Assembly (NCBI RefSeq): GCF_010614805.1 | Contig: NZ_JAAFZC010000001.1 | Location: 1,466,001 to 1,530,000 of the forward strand | Reading direction: 5' to 3' | Origin: Pseudooceanicola aestuarii | Lineage (GTDB): Bacteria > Pseudomonadota > Alphaproteobacteria > Rhodobacterales > Rhodobacteraceae | Length of the DNA stretch: 64,000 nucleotides | Part shown: positions 8,767-16,416 of the stretch, piece after piece | How the letters are laid out: every line of letters begins with the position of its first letter | How positions within the stretch are numbered: position 1 is the stretch's first letter | Notes under the pieces: model-generated | Told to the model about the DNA's origin: nothing | Seen by the model: only the letters and a program-made list of their open reading frames with translations | Databases searched by the model: none | Position numbers and translations under genes: made by a program

Positions 8767-9630
8767 ATGAGCCGCATCGTCTACGTGAACGGGGAATACC
8801 TGCCGGAGGAAGAGGCGAAGATCTCGATCTTCGACCGGGGGTTCCTGATGGCCGATGGCGTCTACGAGGTGACCAGCGTGCTGGACGGCAAGCTGATCGA
8901 TTTCGACGGCCATGCCCAGCGGTTGGCGCGGTCGCTGTCGGAACTCGACATGGGCGCCCCCGCCACCCCGGAGGAGCTGCTGGAGATCCACCGCGAGTTG
9001 GTGGCCCGCAATGACATCGGCGACGGCATGATCTACCTGCAAGTCACGCGCGGCTCGGCGGGCGATCGCGACTTTGCCTTTCCCGACCCGGAAAAAGTGA
9101 CGCCGAGCCTGGTGATGTTTACCCAATCGAAACCCGGCATGGCCGATACTCCGGCGGCAAAGACGGGGATCAAGGTGATTTCCATCGACGACATCCGCTG
9201 GGGTCGGCGCGATATCAAGACGGTGCAACTGCTGTACCCGTCCATGGGCAAGATGATGGCCAAGGCCGCCGGGGTCGATGACGCCTGGATGGTGGAAGAC
9301 GGCGTCGTGACGGAGGGGACGTCGAACAACGCCTATATCGTCAAGGGCGGGAAGATCATCACCCGCGCCCTGTCCAACGAGATCCTGCACGGGATCACCC
9401 GTGCGGCTGTCCTGCGCTTTGCCCAGGAGGCCCAGATGGAGGTCGAGGAGCGGAATTTTTCCATTGCCGAGGCTCAGGAGGCGGATGAGGCGTTCATCAC
9501 CTCCGCCTCCACCTTCGTCATGCCCGTGGTGGAGGTTGACGGCACCAGCATCGGGTCCGGCGCGCCGGGACCGGTCGCCGCGCGCCTTCGGGAAATCTAC
9601 CTGGACGAAAGCCGCAAGGCCGCGATCTGA
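8767..9630 (+). CDS. D-amino-acid transaminase (PLP fold type IV)
   Basis: A 287-residue class IV aminotransferase. It has the ISIFDRGFLMADGVYE N-terminus, a candidate PLP lysine in the IKTVQLL segment, EGTSNNAYIV and the FITSASTFVMPV phosphate-binding region, typical of D-alanine aminotransferases. The ATG at 8767 is preceded by AGGAG. It is downstream of dgcN-dgcA on the same strand. It would collect amino groups from D-amino acids into D-glutamate, which DgcN and DgcA then convert. That pathway link is inference from gene order. Confidence 0.92.
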   Translation: MSRIVYVNGEYLPEEEAKISIFDRGFLMADGVYEVTSVLDGKLIDFDGHAQRLARSLSELDMGAPATPEELLEIHRELVARNDIGDGMIYLQVTRGSAGDRDFAFPDPEKVTPSLVMFTQSKPGMADTPAAKTGIKVISIDDIRWGRRDIKTVQLLYPSMGKMMAKAAGVDDAWMVEDGVVTEGTSNNAYIVKGGKIITRALSNEILHGITRAAVLRFAQEAQMEVEERNFSIAEAQEADEAFITSASTFVMPVVEVDGTSIGSGAPGPVAARLREIYLDESRKAAI

Positions 9631-9654
9631 CCAGTCTTTACTGGGACTTCTGCA

Positions 9655-9685
9655 GGGGCGCTGCACAGAAATGCTGCGCCCCTTT
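9655..9685 (+). terminator. hairpin terminator after the dgcN-dgcA-transaminase operon
   Basis: GGGGCGCTGC pairs with GCTGCGCCCC with one mismatch around a short loop, followed by TTTCT. It lies 25 bases after the aminotransferase stop. The rest of 9631-9821 shows no convincing gene. Confidence 0.6.
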
Positions 9686-9821
9686 CTGTGCCGAATCGCG
9701 GGTCGCGCGACTGCTGGCGCCTTTGTGAAGCTTTCGTGACGGAAGTTGGCATTGAATTTTTGCAGGGCGCTCCCATTGGAAATCTTCTTTCCTTTTCAAG
9801 CGACTGTACCCTGAAAAAAAA

Positions 9822-9907
9822 TGCACGTTCCGCACATTCGTTGTGCAGATGGGCTCGTTGCGAGGCGGGGCCGGCGGTCATAGATCCGCTGAACGATCAG
9901 ACGATCA
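9822..9907 (+). promoter_or_regulatory. cassette A control region: inverted repeat, promoter, tandem heptamer
   Basis: The inverted repeat TGCAC-N16-GTGCA spans 9822-9847; the right arm reads TTGTGCA. The -35 is TTGCGA (9858-9863) and the -10 is TAGATC (9881-9886), 17 bases apart. Two copies of ACGATCA (9893-9899, 9901-9907) begin at the inferred transcription start. The inverted repeat is centred about 60 bases upstream of that start, a position typical for activators. The regulator is unknown. Confidence 0.7.
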
Positions 9908-9954
9908 CCCATATGACGGCCCAGACGCCGCCGCCCAATGCAAAGGCAAAAGAC

Positions 9955-10218
9955 ATGAAACTCGCATTCGCAACCGTGACCGCAACCGTTCTCGCCGCAA
10001 CTTCCGCCCTCGCCCTGACCCCGGCGGATCCGGCGCAATCCCAGCGTGATTTCGACCTCTACGGCCCGACCCACGCCACCGTTGGCGAGCAGATCGCCGT
10101 TCCCGCAGAGCAGGTGCTGACGCCGGCCGACCTCAACCTGCTGGGCAATGCCGATCAGAACCAATACGTGTTCGATTTCGATTCCGCTCAGGCGCCCAAC
10201 GCCAGCGACCTGAAGTGA
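9955..10218 (+). CDS. small exported acidic protein, cassette A
   Basis: An 87-residue protein with a Sec signal peptide (MKLAFATVTATVLAATSALA, probable cleavage after ALA). The mature part starts LTPADPAQSQRD, continues LYGPTH and VGEQ, and ends NQYVFDFDSAQAPNASDLK. It is about 67 residues, strongly acidic (about 11 Asp/Glu against two basic residues) and lacks Cys. An in-frame ATG at 9913 is rejected: the sequence between it and 9955 is not conserved as coding in copies B and C, and the signal peptide starts at 9955. I recognise no characterised family. Confidence 0.88.
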   Translation: MKLAFATVTATVLAATSALALTPADPAQSQRDFDLYGPTHATVGEQIAVPAEQVLTPADLNLLGNADQNQYVFDFDSAQAPNASDLK

Positions 10219-10570
10219 ATGTGCTGATGGTGACGCCGCCGGGGATCTGATACCCCGCGCGGCGCCACCAACGCCTGTCGGCTTTCCGGGCACCCGATGC
10301 CCGGCCTGGCCAGCGCGGGGCGCCTTCGCGGCACGCCCCGGAACCGATGATCCCCGCAGCCGCCAGCGCCAGATCCGGTCCCCTTCCCTCTCCAAATCTT
10401 CCGCCGCCCGGTCGCGCCCTCTTTCGGTCGTGGCCCGTATCACGGGTCCGATGAACCGCTCGCGATCCAGCCAGACGCCCGCCATTGGTCCGCCGCCAAT
10501 GCGCGGGCGTTTGCATGTCCGGGGCATCGTGCTGCAACATCTGCACACGCAAATGTTGATCCGACTTGAG
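10219..10570. other. intergenic region between cassettes A and B
   Basis: No convincing gene is visible. Besides the two hairpins just after the gene, it holds a third long hairpin at 10475-10510 (ACGCCCGC and ATTGG pairing with CCAAT and GCGGGCGT, followed by TTTG) that could insulate cassette B from upstream transcription. A CAACAT/ATGTTG inverted repeat (about 10536-10559) lies close to the cassette B operator. Confidence 0.6.
10229..10269 (+). terminator. hairpin after cassette A gene
   Basis: GGTG, CGCCGC and GGGG pair with CCCC, GCGGCG and CACC around ATCTGATA, starting 10 bases after the stop codon. No long T-run follows. A second hairpin (CCGGGCA/TGCCCGG, 10286-10304) comes next. Confidence 0.6.
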
Positions 10571-10656
10571 TGCACAGATGGGGAGTTCGTTGTGCAGAGC
10601 GGCGCGTTGCGAGGCCGGATTGGCGGGCCTATCTAACAATCACGATCAAACGATCA
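10571..10656 (+). promoter_or_regulatory. cassette B control region: inverted repeat, promoter, tandem heptamer
   Basis: TGCACA-N14-TGTGCA spans 10571-10596. The -35 is TTGCGA (10607-10612) and the -10 is TATCTA (10630-10635), with a 17-base spacer. ACGATCA repeats lie at 10642-10648 and 10650-10656. All distances are identical to cassettes A and C. Confidence 0.72.
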
Positions 10657-10702
10657 CCCCAATGACGGCGCTTCTGCCGCCCTGTTTAGAAAGAGAAAAA
10701 TC

Positions 10703-10966
10703 ATGAAACTTGCATTCGCATCCGTCGCCGCAACCCTGTTCGCCGCAACCTCCGCCCTGGCCCTGACGCCGGCCGATCCCGCACAATCGCAACGCGATCT
10801 GACCCTGTACGGCCCGGCCCATGTCATCGCGGGCGAACAGGTCTCCGCCGCTGCCGAAGACGTGCTGACCCCCGCCGATCTGGGCCTGCTGGGCTTTGAC
10901 GATCAGAACCAGTACCTGTTCGGTGTCGAGACCGCACAAGCCCTGACCGCCAGCGATCTGAAATGA
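10703..10966 (+). CDS. small exported acidic protein, cassette B
   Basis: An 87-residue paralogue of the cassette A and C products, with signal peptide MKLAFASVAATLFAATSALA followed by LTPADPAQSQRD. It retains LYGPAH, AGEQ, a second TPAD, LGFDDQNQYLF and the C-terminal SDLK. The first 32 residues are nearly invariant among the three copies, while residues 40-60 and 72-86 diverge. The 5' leader from the inferred start site to the ATG is about 61 bases with an A/G-rich ribosome binding region (AAAGAGAAA). The function is unknown. Confidence 0.88.
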   Translation: MKLAFASVAATLFAATSALALTPADPAQSQRDLTLYGPAHVIAGEQVSAAAEDVLTPADLGLLGFDDQNQYLFGVETAQALTASDLK

Positions 10967-11323
10967 TCCTGCCCCTGGCAGAGCCGGGGCGGATCTGATC
11001 CGCCTGCGGCTCTGCCAACGCTTGCCGGCCGGGAAGAGGGGCTGACCCTCTTTCCGGCCGGCGCGATTCTGCCCCCCCTCCTTGCCGGGGGCAGGCCGCG
11101 TCCCCGGGATCCCGCCGCCCATCAAGGGCTGGCAGGTCGATCCGACAAGACCTCCCCAATTCACATATCCGACCTCGCATCGCTCCGGCCCGTGCCGCCG
11201 CCGCCATGCGGTTCGAGGCCGCATCCGAAGACGCCCGCCCCCGGTTTTCCGGGTGGCGGGTTTCTTGAATCGCGGCGGGCCTGCTGGACAAGGGGTTACA
11301 CGTAAATGTTGTGTCATATTTCG
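10967..11323. other. intergenic region between cassettes B and C
   Basis: No convincing gene is visible. It holds the two hairpins after cassette B and a third at 11234-11266 (CCCGCC and CCGG pairing with CCGG and GGCGGG, then TTTCTT) that looks like a terminator upstream of the cassette C promoter. An ACACGTAAATGTTG block (about 11298-11311) resembles ACACGCAAATGTTG at the same place upstream of cassette B. Confidence 0.6.
10976..11017 (+). terminator. hairpin after cassette B gene
   Basis: TGGCAGAGCCG and GGCGGATC pair with GATCCGCC and CGGCTCTGCCA, a near-perfect 19-bp stem starting 9 bases after the stop. A second 17-bp stem (GCCGGCCGG...CCGGCCGGC) follows at 11024-11062. Confidence 0.7.
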
Positions 11324-11409
11324 TGCACAAAGCATCAGACCGTTGTGCAGCGCGGCGCGTTGCAGGGCGGGAGGTGGCGCCATATCTCTGTTTCACGATC
11401 AAACGATCA
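11324..11409 (+). promoter_or_regulatory. cassette C control region: inverted repeat, promoter, tandem heptamer
   Basis: TGCACAA-N12-TTGTGCA is perfect over 7-bp arms (11324-11349). The -35 is TTGCAG (11360-11365) and the -10 is TATCTC (11383-11388), 17 bases apart. ACGATCA repeats lie at 11395-11401 and 11403-11409. Spacing is identical to cassettes A and B. Confidence 0.72.
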
Positions 11410-11454
11410 CCCACCCGGTGACAGGCTAGTCACCAAGAAGAGAAAGAGAAAATC

Positions 11455-11718
11455 ATGAAACTTGCATTCGCATCCGTCACCGCAACTCTGATCGCCGCAA
11501 CCTCTGCCCTGGCCCTGACGCCGGCCGACCCCGCACAATCGCAGCGCGATCTGGAATTGTACGGCCCGACCCACAGCATCGTCGGAGAAGAGATTACCGT
11601 GCCAGCTGAAGCCGTTGAAAACCCCTCCGACGTGACGGTTCTGGGCTTTGACGATCGTCAGCAATACCTGTTCGGTTTCGATACCGCAGAAGCGCCCACC
11701 GCACGCGAAGTCAAGTGA
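11455..11718 (+). CDS. small exported acidic protein, cassette C
   Basis: An 87-residue third paralogue, with signal peptide MKLAFASVTATLIAATSALA and the same LTPADPAQSQRD start of the mature protein. LYGPTH, VGEE, LGFDDRQQYLF and a C-terminal Lys are kept. The middle differs most from the others (ENPSDVTV in place of LTPADLNL or LTPADLGL). An A/G-rich ribosome binding region precedes the ATG. It is convergent with nhaA, separated by a hairpin. The function is unknown. Confidence 0.88.
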   Translation: MKLAFASVTATLIAATSALALTPADPAQSQRDLELYGPTHSIVGEEITVPAEAVENPSDVTVLGFDDRQQYLFGFDTAEAPTAREVK

Positions 11719-11728
11719 GTGCGGTGAA

Positions 11729-11765
11729 GGTGGAGCCGAGGGTCAAGTGATCCCCCGGCTCCACC
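11729..11765 (+). terminator. hairpin after cassette C gene
   Basis: GGTGGAGCCG pairs with CGGCTCCACC around an inner G/C stem, starting 10 bases after the stop. It lies between the convergent cassette C and nhaA genes and may serve both. Confidence 0.65.
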
Positions 11766-11794
11766 AGCCAACTAGCATCAGTCGACGCGGGCGA

Positions 11795-12988
11795 TCAGGC
11801 GCCCGTCGCCGCCGCGGGGGCCGGATCAACCTGCCGGTTCGCCAACCTGAGGACGGTATACCCCACCACGGCGGAGATACCCGACCCGACCAGAACACCC
11901 AGTCGCACATGATTCATCAATGTCGCATCCGCAAAGCTGAGCGTGCCGATGAACAGCGACATGGTGAAACCGATCCCGGCCAGGCAGGCAATGCCGTAGA
12001 TATGCAGCCAGTTCGCCCCGTGGGGCATCCGCGCCAGCCCGGTCTTGACCATCAGCCACACCATGCCGAACACGCCCAGCTGCTTCCCGACCACGAGGCC
12101 GGCACCGATGCCTAGGGCCAACGGGTCGGCCAGATCGCCCAGCGTCAGCCCGGCCAGCCGCACCCCGGCGTTGGAAAATGCAAAGATCGGCACGATCAGG
12201 AACAGCACGTAGGGCGACAGCGCATGTTCCACCGCGTGCAGCGGCGATTTGCCGTACTTGTCCTTCAGCGGGATGAAGAATGCGGTCAGCACCCCGGCCA
12301 AAGTGGCGTGAACGCCCGATTTCAGCACGAAGAACCACATCACCACGCCCAACAGGACCAGCGGCGCCACCCGGTGCGCCCCACGGCGGTTCAGCCACCA
12401 CAGACCGGCGAGGGGGAACAGCGCCAGCATCAGGTAATCCACCTTCAGTTCGGCTGTGTAGAAGAAGGCAATGATCAGGATCGCACCGATATCGTCCAGG
12501 ATCGCCAGCGTCAGCAGGAAGATCTTCAACGAGGCGGGGGCGTTCTTGCCCACCAGTGCCAGGACTCCCAGGGCAAAGGCGATGTCGGTCGCCGCCGGGA
12601 TCGCCCACCCGTGCAACGTGTCGGTCTGCCCCCAATTAAGCGCAACGTAGACCAGCGCAGGCACGGCCATCCCGGCCACCGCTGCCATGCCGGGCAGCAC
12701 CACGTCGCGCGGGTTTTTCAGTTTCCCTTCCAGGATCTCGCGCTTCAGCTCCAGCCCGATGAGAAAGAAGAAGATCGCCATCAGGCCGTCGTTGATCCAC
12801 AGGATCAGCGGTTTTTCCAACCCGCCCCCGTCAAGGGTGACGGCAAAGGTCATGCCCAGAATACCGTGATACACATCGGCCAGGCCTGAATTCGCGACCA
12901 GCAGCGCCGCGAGGGCAGCAGCCATCAGGAATAACCCGCCGGATGCATCATTCGAGAAAAAGTCGTCCAGCTCTTGGCGCAGACCCAT
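11795..12988 (-). CDS. nhaA: Na+/H+ antiporter NhaA
   Basis: A 397-residue inner-membrane protein with about twelve helices. The LAILDDIGAILIIAFFY segment contains the paired aspartates that bind and transport Na+/H+ in NhaA, and FLIGLELKREILEG is another family signature. It exchanges internal Na+ (or Li+) for protons, supporting salt and alkaline pH tolerance. The ATG at 12988 has AGGAGG five bases upstream, which decides the start over a TTG one codon earlier. Confidence 0.96.
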   Translation of the reverse strand: MGLRQELDDFFSNDASGGLFLMAAALAALLVANSGLADVYHGILGMTFAVTLDGGGLEKPLILWINDGLMAIFFFLIGLELKREILEGKLKNPRDVVLPGMAAVAGMAVPALVYVALNWGQTDTLHGWAIPAATDIAFALGVLALVGKNAPASLKIFLLTLAILDDIGAILIIAFFYTAELKVDYLMLALFPLAGLWWLNRRGAHRVAPLVLLGVVMWFFVLKSGVHATLAGVLTAFFIPLKDKYGKSPLHAVEHALSPYVLFLIVPIFAFSNAGVRLAGLTLGDLADPLALGIGAGLVVGKQLGVFGMVWLMVKTGLARMPHGANWLHIYGIACLAGIGFTMSLFIGTLSFADATLMNHVRLGVLVGSGISAVVGYTVLRLANRQVDPAPAAATGA

Positions 12989-13061
12989 CAAAACCTCCTG
13001 TTTTTGTCATGAAAGGCTTAGATGGGCACTGCACTCCCCTGCTCAAGAGGATGTGAACAGA

Positions 13062-13379
13062 TCAGTCGCCTGAACTTCTGACATTTTCGTCATGGCTCTT
13101 GCGGAAGTCTGCGGCCTGCTCGTCAGTGGCCGGCGTCTGATGGTCGGTCTTCCAGGTCTCGTAAGGCATTCCGTAGAAGATTTCGCGCGCCTCGTCCTTG
13201 CTCATCGGGATGTCGCGGGCATTCGCGGCCTCCTGGTACCAGCGCGACAGGCAGTTGCGGCAGAACCCGGCCAGGTTCATCAGATCGATGTTCTGCACAT
13301 CGCGGCGCTGCTTCATCAGGTGGTCGCGCAACGTGCGAAAGGCGGCCGCTTCAAGTTCGATGCGGGTCTGGTCATCCAT
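13062..13379 (-). CDS. DUF1244 domain-containing protein
   Basis: A 105-residue soluble protein of the DUF1244 family. It carries the characteristic DVQNIDLMNLAGFCRNCLSRWY and FYGMPYETWK segments. Two cysteines (CRNC) are conserved in the family and could bind metal. AGGGGA precedes the start. The function is unknown. It is likely co-transcribed with the isomerase-like gene upstream, 18 bases away. Confidence 0.93.
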   Translation of the reverse strand: MDDQTRIELEAAAFRTLRDHLMKQRRDVQNIDLMNLAGFCRNCLSRWYQEAANARDIPMSKDEAREIFYGMPYETWKTDHQTPATDEQAADFRKSHDENVRSSGD

Positions 13380-13397
13380 GGCTGTTCCCCTTGCGTG

Positions 13398-13724
13398 TCA
13401 GGTCTTGCGGAAACTGTCGGACGCGATCGTCACCGTTTCCACCGAAATCGCGGTGCCGGCAGGCAGGTGGTCCTGCAACAGGTCGCGCAGCAGCGTCGCA
13501 TGGGACATGTGCTCATCCCGGCCGCGCTTGTCCAGAAGGCGAAGAGTGACATGGGCGAAACCGGTGTATTCGGGACCGAGGGCAAATTCCCTCGTGCCGT
13601 AGGCGCGGACCTTGACGATGTCTTCGGGGACGCGGGGGTCGGCGGCCAGGGCGGCGCGCAGGCCCCGGCAGATCGCCCCGATATCCACGTCCAATCCGCC
13701 ATGCTCAAGGACGATATGGGGCAT
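13398..13724 (-). CDS. 5-carboxymethyl-2-hydroxymuconate isomerase-like (tautomerase superfamily) protein
   Basis: A 108-residue protein starting MPHIVLEHGG. Its Pro-1 after Met removal is the catalytic residue position of the tautomerase superfamily. The later TGFAHVTLRLLDKR region matches HpaF/CHMI. It is slightly shorter than typical CHMI (about 125 residues). The ATG at 13724 follows AGGAGAGAAG; an in-frame extension upstream would place Pro internally and is rejected. No homoprotocatechuate pathway genes are nearby, so the natural substrate is uncertain. Confidence 0.8.
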   Translation of the reverse strand: MPHIVLEHGGLDVDIGAICRGLRAALAADPRVPEDIVKVRAYGTREFALGPEYTGFAHVTLRLLDKRGRDEHMSHATLLRDLLQDHLPAGTAISVETVTIASDSFRKT

Positions 13725-13977
13725 CTTCTCTCCTTCTCCGGTCGGACGGCTCGGGGCCGCTCTTGCGATCAGATTTGCGCGGAACGGGGCAGGAGGCAAG
13801 CGCTGCGCCGAAATTGCATCCTGGTGGCTCCCGGAACGGGCAGGGCAGGGCGCGCAGCGGCGGATTTGTCATCGGAACGACACTTCCGTTTGGCAAGGGA
13901 CGGGCGGGACTGTTATCCCTAACATCGCGGGAACAGCTATGGTATGGCAGCCGCGCCGCAACAAGGGGAAGAACCGG

Positions 13978-15423
13978 ATGAGACGCCTGCGCAACACCAA
14001 GATCGTCGCAACCCTTGGGCCGTCATCGTCGGATTACGAGATGATCCGCGCCCTGCACGAAGCGGGGGCCGATGTCTTTCGCCTGAACATGTCGCACGGC
14101 ACGCACGACGAAATTCGCGAGAAACATCGGATTATCCGCAAGGTAGAGCGGGACGTGGATCGCCCCATCGGCATTCTGGCCGATCTTCAGGGTCCAAAGC
14201 TGCGCGTCGGCACCTTTGCCAACGGCTCGGAGGAGCTGGAGCCGGGCGCGATCTTCCGTCTCGACCTCAAGGAAGAAGAGGGCACCCTCAGCCGTGTAAC
14301 TCTGCCGCATCCCGAGATTTTCGCCGCGCTGGAGCCGGGCGCCGACTTGCTGGTCAATGACGGCAAGATACGCCTGAAAGTCCGCGATTGTGGCGCCGAC
14401 TGGGCCGATTGCGAGGTCACGATCGGCGGCACCATCTCCAACCGCAAGGGCGTCAACGTGCCTGACGCGGTGCTGCCTCTGGCCGCCCTGTCCGAAAAGG
14501 ATCGCGGGGATCTGGAATTCGTCTGTCAGCTGGGGGTCGACTGGCTGGCCCTGTCCTTTGTCCAGCGCGCCGAAGACGTGACCGAAGCCCGCACCCTGGC
14601 CGATGGCCGGGCCGCGATCCTGTCCAAGATCGAGAAACCCGCCGCCGTGAAGGCCTTTGACGAGATCCTCGAAGTCTCCGACGGGATCATGGTCGCGCGC
14701 GGCGATCTGGGCGTGGAAATGCCCGTGCAGGCCGTGCCGCCGATTCAGAAACGTCTGGTCCGCGCCTGCCGCAAGGCCGCGAAACCGGTGATCGTCGCCA
14801 CCCAGATGCTGGAAAGCATGATCGAAAGCCCGATGCCCACCCGGGCCGAGGTTTCGGACGTGGCCGCCGCCATCTACGAGGGCACCGATGCGGTGATGCT
14901 GTCGGCCGAATCCGCGGCGGGGCAATACCCGGTGGAGGCGGTCACCACCATGGACCGTGTGGCGCAGGAGGTAGAGAACGACCCGAACTACCGCCAGATC
15001 ATCGAAGCCTCGCGCACCGATGTGCGCGGCTCCGTCGCCGACGGCATCGTCGCCGCCGCGCGGGAGATCGCCGAGACGACGGATATCCGCGTCATCTGCT
15101 GCTTTACCCAAAGCGGCCGCACCGCGCTTCTGACCGCGCGCGAACGCGCCCGCGTGCCGATCCTGGCGATGACCTCGCTGCGCGGCACGGCACGGCGGCT
15201 GACCCTCAGCTGGGGCGTGATCTGCCTGATGACGAGCGAACTGGAGCGGTTCAAGCAGGCGGTGGTCAACGGCGCGCGCGGCGCCCGCCAGATGGGCCTG
15301 GCCGATGAATCCGACCAGATCGTGATCACCGCCGGCGTGCCCTTCAACACGCCCGGAACCACCAACATCCTGCGCGTGGCCCCCTGCGACGAACGTTTGA
15401 TCTTTGCCTCCACCCCGGACTAG
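13978..15423 (+). CDS. pyk: Pyruvate kinase
   Basis: A 481-residue pyruvate kinase that converts phosphoenolpyruvate and ADP to pyruvate and [20 protein letters not shown] is the standard N-terminus, FRLNMSHG is an active-site segment, and [12 protein letters not shown] with [14 protein letters not shown] holds the catalytic lysine and the metal-binding Glu/Asp. The C-terminal domain (from about residue 350) is complete. The start at 13978 follows AAGGGGA; the longer frame upstream overlaps the divergent gene and lacks similarity. Confidence 0.97.
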   Translation: MRRLRNTKIVATLGPSSSDYEMIRALHEAGADVFRLNMSHGTHDEIREKHRIIRKVERDVDRPIGILADLQGPKLRVGTFANGSEELEPGAIFRLDLKEEEGTLSRVTLPHPEIFAALEPGADLLVNDGKIRLKVRDCGADWADCEVTIGGTISNRKGVNVPDAVLPLAALSEKDRGDLEFVCQLGVDWLALSFVQRAEDVTEARTLADGRAAILSKIEKPAAVKAFDEILEVSDGIMVARGDLGVEMPVQAVPPIQKRLVRACRKAAKPVIVATQMLESMIESPMPTRAEVSDVAAAIYEGTDAVMLSAESAAGQYPVEAVTTMDRVAQEVENDPNYRQIIEASRTDVRGSVADGIVAAAREIAETTDIRVICCFTQSGRTALLTARERARVPILAMTSLRGTARRLTLSWGVICLMTSELERFKQAVVNGARGARQMGLADESDQIVITAGVPFNTPGTTNILRVAPCDERLIFASTPD

Positions 15424-15447
15424 GCTGCCCCGAAGGGAGGGGCGCGG

Positions 15448-15693
15448 ATGCCGGAGATGATCACCGAACCACGCAGCGACATCATCTTCGTGATCGGCGC
15501 CTGTCTTTGCATTCTGGCGATCCCCTCGCTGGTTGCGGCCTATGCGGACCGGCGGGTGCCCTCCGTCTCGGCCTTCGTGCTGATCGCGGGGGGCGGGCTG
15601 ATCGCCTGGATGGTGCGGATGCATCCCGGTCGCTACGATTTCGCCGAAGTGCCGCATGCCTTCATTCGGGTCGCCGCGATGGTTCTGCCCTGA
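15448..15693 (+). CDS. small two-helix membrane protein
   Basis: An 81-residue protein with two hydrophobic stretches (about residues 10-30, [20 protein letters not shown], and 41-57) around a short DRR loop. GGGAGGGG precedes the start. It lies between pyk and rpmI on the same strand and may be co-transcribed with pyk. No characterised family was recognised. Confidence 0.78.
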   Translation: MPEMITEPRSDIIFVIGACLCILAIPSLVAAYADRRVPSVSAFVLIAGGGLIAWMVRMHPGRYDFAEVPHAFIRVAAMVLP

Positions 15694-15806
15694 GCGCCGG
15701 GCCCCCTTGCCAACCCGCCCCGCCTCGCCTATACGGCGCCTTCCATCGCGCGGCCGGCCCGAAGTGGCATGCCGAGTCGCGCGCCCTTTACGGACAGGAG
15801 ACCGAA

Positions 15807-16007
15807 ATGCCCAAGATGAAGACAAAGTCGAGCTGCAAGAAGCGGTTCAAGGTCACGGCCTCGGGCCGGATCAAGGCTGGTCAGGCCGGCAAGCGCCACG
15901 GCATGATCAAGCGCACCAACAAATTCATCCGCGACGCGCGCGGAACCACCACGCTGTCGAAGGCTGATGAACAGATCATCAAGCCGATGATGCCCTACGC
16001 ACGCTAA
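15807..16007 (+). CDS. rpmI: 50S ribosomal protein L35
   Basis: A 66-residue, very basic protein with the L35 sequence [20 protein letters not shown] and a KRHGMIKR core. GACAGGAG precedes the start. rplT follows 12 bases downstream as usual. infC, which precedes rpmI in many bacteria, is absent here; pyk and a small membrane gene precede it instead. Confidence 0.98.
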   Translation: MPKMKTKSSCKKRFKVTASGRIKAGQAGKRHGMIKRTNKFIRDARGTTTLSKADEQIIKPMMPYAR

Positions 16008-16019
16008 GGAGGTTCCGCA

Positions 16020-16385
16020 ATGTCCCGAGTCAAAGGTGGAACCACCACCCACGCCCGCCACAAGAAGGTCATCAAGGCAGCCAAAGGCTATTACGGCCGC
16101 CGCAAGAACACCTTCAAGGTTGCCCGCCAGGCCGTTGACAAGGCCAATCAATACGCGACGCGCGACCGCCATAACCGCAAGCGCAGCTTCCGCGCGCTGT
16201 GGATCCAGCGGATCAACGCCGCCGTCCGTGCCCATGACGAAGCGCTGACCTATTCCCGCTTCATCAATGGCCTGACCCTGGCCGGTATCGAAGTGGACCG
16301 CAAGGTTCTGGCCGATCTCGCCGTGAACGAGCCCGAAGCCTTCGGTGCCATCGTGGACAAAGCCAAGGGCGCGCTGGCCGCGTAA
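16020..16385 (+). CDS. rplT: 50S ribosomal protein L20
   Basis: A 121-residue L20 protein. [33 protein letters not shown] and [20 protein letters not shown] are family signatures. It binds 23S rRNA early in 50S assembly and in some bacteria represses its own operon. A strong AAGGAGG ribosome binding site precedes the start. It is co-transcribed with rpmI. Confidence 0.98.
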   Translation: MSRVKGGTTTHARHKKVIKAAKGYYGRRKNTFKVARQAVDKANQYATRDRHNRKRSFRALWIQRINAAVRAHDEALTYSRFINGLTLAGIEVDRKVLADLAVNEPEAFGAIVDKAKGALAA

Positions 16386-16416
16386 ATCGCGCCGCCGCAC
16401 AGGCTTGACCATCGCG

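Larger units (their letters stand above)
9822..11765 (+). repeat. tandem triplication of an exported-protein cassette
   Basis: Three successive units (A from 9822, B from 10571, C from 11324) share the same order: a 26-bp inverted repeat, a -35/-10 promoter with 17-bp spacing, two ACGATCA heptamers, a 46-48-base stretch, an 87-codon exported-protein gene, and a hairpin. The control part is 86 bp in each copy with no insertion or deletion between elements. Coding parts are similar throughout. Flanking intergenic DNA is much less alike, suggesting selection on the control elements rather than very recent duplication. Confidence 0.9.

Noticed and set aside
5466..8777. A 1103-codon open frame on the minus strand covering mcl1 and the opposite strand of dgcN, dgcA and the aminotransferase start
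   Set aside because: Only its C-terminal 320 codons are mcl1. The rest is antisense to genes with clear families and has the Arg/Gly/His-rich composition of GC-driven shadow frames.
9913..9954. Upstream in-frame ATG that would extend the cassette A protein by 14 residues
   Set aside because: The equivalent ATG in cassette B is out of frame and runs into a stop, and the signal peptide begins at the downstream ATG in all three copies.
15424..15806. infC expected upstream of rpmI-rplT
   Set aside because: Only a small membrane protein gene and pyk are present. No IF3-like sequence is visible in any frame, so infC must lie elsewhere.
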